In this document: positions 62,330 through 64,000 of the stretch, piece after piece
Numbering within the stretch: position 1 is the stretch's first letter
Layout of the letters: each line of letters opens with the position of its first letter
Origin: Pseudoxanthomonas broegbernensis
Lineage (GTDB): Bacteria > Pseudomonadota > Gammaproteobacteria > Xanthomonadales > Xanthomonadaceae
DNA: 64,000 nucleotides
NCBI RefSeq assembly: GCF_014202435.1
Contig: NZ_JACHGU010000004.1
Location: forward strand, 269,501 to 333,500
Direction: 5' to 3'
Notes under the pieces: model-generated
Told to the model about the DNA's origin: nothing
The model's input: the letters and a program-made list of their open reading frames with translations, nothing else
Databases searched by the model: none
Position numbers and translations under genes: made by a program

Positions 62330-63337
62330 ATGACCGTCCTGCCGTCGCGCCCGTTCGTCCTGTCCGCCGTCGTGCTGCTGTGCCTGGCCGTACCGCCGGC
62401 CGCCTCGCAGGTCCGCGTGGTACCGCCCGAACGGATGAAGGCACAGCCCGTCGTCGCCCGGGCGGCGCAGGCGCCGGCGTCGCACCATGCCCGCATCGAC
62501 GGCCTGCGCGACAGCGGCCCGGCCGCCCTCGACCGCCCGCTGCCCGGCGGCTGGGCCCTGGCGGGATTCGACCTGCGCTTCGGCAATGGCGACCACAAGC
62601 TGCGCCGGATCGGCGTGCTGGGCGAGGAGCGCTTCGTGCGCTTCGCGCTGGCCGACGGCAACGGCGACGATCCGTTCAACGCCAGCGCGCGGCTGAGCGC
62701 GCTGCCCGGCGTGCGCGTGCAGCAGGTCAGCGCCGACGGCGGCGGCAAGTTCGAGATCCGCCTGCCCGGGCGCGCACCGGCCGACTCGACCCTGGTGCTG
62801 TCCGGCTTCCAGTTCCAGCGTGCCGACGGCACCGACGCGAACCTGCGCAACATCGGCGTGTGGCTGGACCCGCAGCGCAACCGCGTGCGGGTGTCGCTGA
62901 TGGACGACCAGGGCCTGGATTTCCGCGGCCTGGAGGCCAGCCTCGGGGCCATGGCCGCCAGCGCGGCGATCCCGCTGCCCGGCTTGCTGGAGACCGGCAG
63001 CGTGGTCGCCGGCACCGGCGCCGCGGTGAAGGGCATCGGCCGGATGTCCGGCAAGTACCGCGGCTACCGGGTGACCGTGCAGTACGCCTGGATCCCCAAC
63101 GCGACTGTCGCGCAGAAGGGCGCGCTGGCCGGCACCCAGGCGCGCCGCGGCGGCGCGCCGTCCAGCCGCATCGATGCGCTGCAGGGCTTCGAGTTCACCT
63201 TCAACAACAGCGACCACCATCTGCTCGGCCTGGGCGTGAACGGCCGCGGCAACGGCGAGGCGTTCTTCCAGGACAACAACACCGACGACCCGATGCAGTG
63301 GAGCGCCACCTACCTCACCCTGCGCGGGCCGCGCTGA
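62330..63337 (+). CDS. Secreted protein with three internal repeats
   Basis: 335 residues. Signal peptide to about 26. Three related segments, about 79-118, 159-195 and 286-325, share GF-x-F, an Asp/Asn-rich turn and L-x-x-IGV (GFDLRFGNGDHKLRRIGV; GFQFQRADGTDANLRNIGV; GFEFTFNNSDHHLLGLGV). DGNGDD and DNNTDD resemble calcium-binding turns. I do not recognise a named family. GGAG precedes ATG 62330; divergent from the lipoprotein gene, with 139 bases between. Confidence 0.65.
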   Translation: MTVLPSRPFVLSAVVLLCLAVPPAASQVRVVPPERMKAQPVVARAAQAPASHHARIDGLRDSGPAALDRPLPGGWALAGFDLRFGNGDHKLRRIGVLGEERFVRFALADGNGDDPFNASARLSALPGVRVQQVSADGGGKFEIRLPGRAPADSTLVLSGFQFQRADGTDANLRNIGVWLDPQRNRVRVSLMDDQGLDFRGLEASLGAMAASAAIPLPGLLETGSVVAGTGAAVKGIGRMSGKYRGYRVTVQYAWIPNATVAQKGALAGTQARRGGAPSSRIDALQGFEFTFNNSDHHLLGLGVNGRGNGEAFFQDNNTDDPMQWSATYLTLRGPR

Positions 63338-63439
63338 GCCGCGGTGCCGCGGCCGGTGCTGCCAGCGCCGTGTCGCGGCCTGCGTGCGGGCCGGAGGCGA
63401 TCGGCGCTGGCCCACCCGGGCATCGCCGGGGCGGTCGCC

Positions 63440-63474
63440 GGCGGTCCTGGCGGCGTTCGACGCGCGGCCCCTAC
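63440..63474 (-). repeat. REP-like unit at a stop codon
   Basis: Minus-strand GTAGGGGCCGCGCG begins at the TAG stop of the last gene, and runs to a GGTCGCCGGC-like arm shared with the REP at 55860-55880. A single unit of the same GTAG type. Confidence 0.35.
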
Positions 63475-64000
63475 CGTCGGTTCGCCGCCGGCAGCGGGCC
63501 TTCGGCCACCAGGATGAGGGCGGCGGCGTTGCGCATCTGCAGCACCACCCAGACCACGCTGTCGGCGCGACGGATGGCGTAGGTGTCCACGTCCTTGCCG
63601 TACCAGCAGGCGTCCTCCAGGCCGTGGAACTCCCGGCGGAAGTCGTCCAGCGCCTTCTTGTTGGCCTGGTAGGTGTCGCGGCCGTAGCTGCGCTCGCTCA
63701 CCCGCACGCCGCCGTCCCTCGACCTGCTCGCGCAGGTGCTTTGTCCAGCTCGAACTTGGAGAAGGTCTTGCCCTTGGCGTTGTCGATGCGGTCGTCGAAG
63801 ACCCTGCCCTCCACCCACAGCAGCTCGCCGCCCGTCCATACCGGAACCCGTGCCAGGTCCTTGGTGCGCCGTTCCAGCTTCTGGGCGACGCCGCACGACC
63901 CGCCCGGTTTGAGCCTGGCGGCGGCGGTACGGCAGCAACGATGCCGGCGACTACGCCGCCAGCCCGTGCCGCTCAGCCTTCGCTGCGGCCGGCTTCGTAG
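63471..64000 (-). pseudogene. Frameshifted gene, 5' end beyond or near the window edge
   Basis: Read from the right: GSCGVAQKLERRTKDLARV and GGELLWVEGRVFDDRIDNAKGK (about 63925-63750) in one frame, then LDKHLREQVE needs one base less, then RVSERSYGRDTYQANKKALDDF and CWYGKDVDTYAIRRADSVVWV in another frame to the TAG at 63471. Two frame changes near 63715-63755 break an otherwise protein-like sequence of at least 140 residues. It may be a decayed gene or contain base-calling errors. No family recognised. Confidence 0.55.

Overview
This window is about 70% G+C chromosome from a gammaproteobacterium, almost certainly Xanthomonadaceae (Lysobacter/Luteimonas/Xanthomonas relatives). The evidence is the mlaFEDCBA operon in one piece, monomeric isocitrate dehydrogenase, a two-gene egtBD pair, lipoproteins with short Ala/Pro-rich linkers, Xanthomonas-style TACACT/TAGACT -10 boxes six bases before start codons (leaderless mRNAs), and GTAG-type REP palindromes between genes. 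The genus is inferred from gene style, not from a marker gene. I see no tRNA, rRNA, CRISPR array, insertion sequence or prophage; most of the window is core genome.

Layout. 1-452 is the 5' part of an exported LamG-fold protein preceded by a perfect LacI-type palindrome. 0.66-1.6 kb holds two lipoproteins of the I78 peptidase-inhibitor type. 1.8-8.1 kb is gltBD (glutamate synthase). 8.2-12.1 kb holds a PBP-OmpA fusion, a double-domain methylglyoxal synthase, an NRDE protein and a double-PepSY protein. On the minus strand, 12.1-18.0 kb holds an MFS exporter, a hexose-6-phosphate mutarotase-like protein, egtBD (ergothioneine) and folE-ychJ. 18.2-24.8 kb (plus) holds a DUF885 lipoprotein, a membrane PQQ glucose dehydrogenase and htpG. 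24.9-33.9 kb is recCBD, coupled by ATGA overlaps. 34.0-35.2 kb is a broken Na/Pi cotransporter gene. 35.4-39.5 kb is the complete mla lipid-transport operon. 39.8-43.0 kb holds rmuC, a DUF488 gene and rlmI.

43.1-47.2 kb (minus) is the least explained part. It encodes a three-helix membrane protein with a PH-like N-terminus, an HTH protein with a degenerate ATPase-like domain, and a membrane AAA/STAND ATPase whose outer segment looks like a type IV pilin head. The last two overlap at GTGA. The HTH gene is preceded by a TTGACA box and a 10-bp hairpin. This is the best candidate here for an undescribed system, probably envelope sensing.

47.6-56.7 kb holds icd (monomeric) with a strong terminator, a gamma-glutamylcyclotransferase-like protein, an exported methyltransferase, an ABM monooxygenase with two good starts, rluE, a small membrane protein, hrpB and tatD, the last two divergent around a REP doublet. 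56.7-63.3 kb has five minus-strand genes: lipoprotein, ECF-type sigma factor, Ser/Thr kinase with C-terminal helical repeats, a lipocalin-like secreted protein and an LprI-like secreted protein. A divergent secreted repeat protein adjoins them; together this looks like a kinase/sigma signalling locus facing the envelope. The window ends in a frameshifted gene.

How they fit: gltBD and icd supply glutamate/2-oxoglutarate metabolism; PQQ-GDH and MgsA are side routes for sugars and triose phosphates; egtBD, htpG, recCBD and rmuC concern stress and DNA maintenance; mla and the many exported proteins concern the outer membrane.
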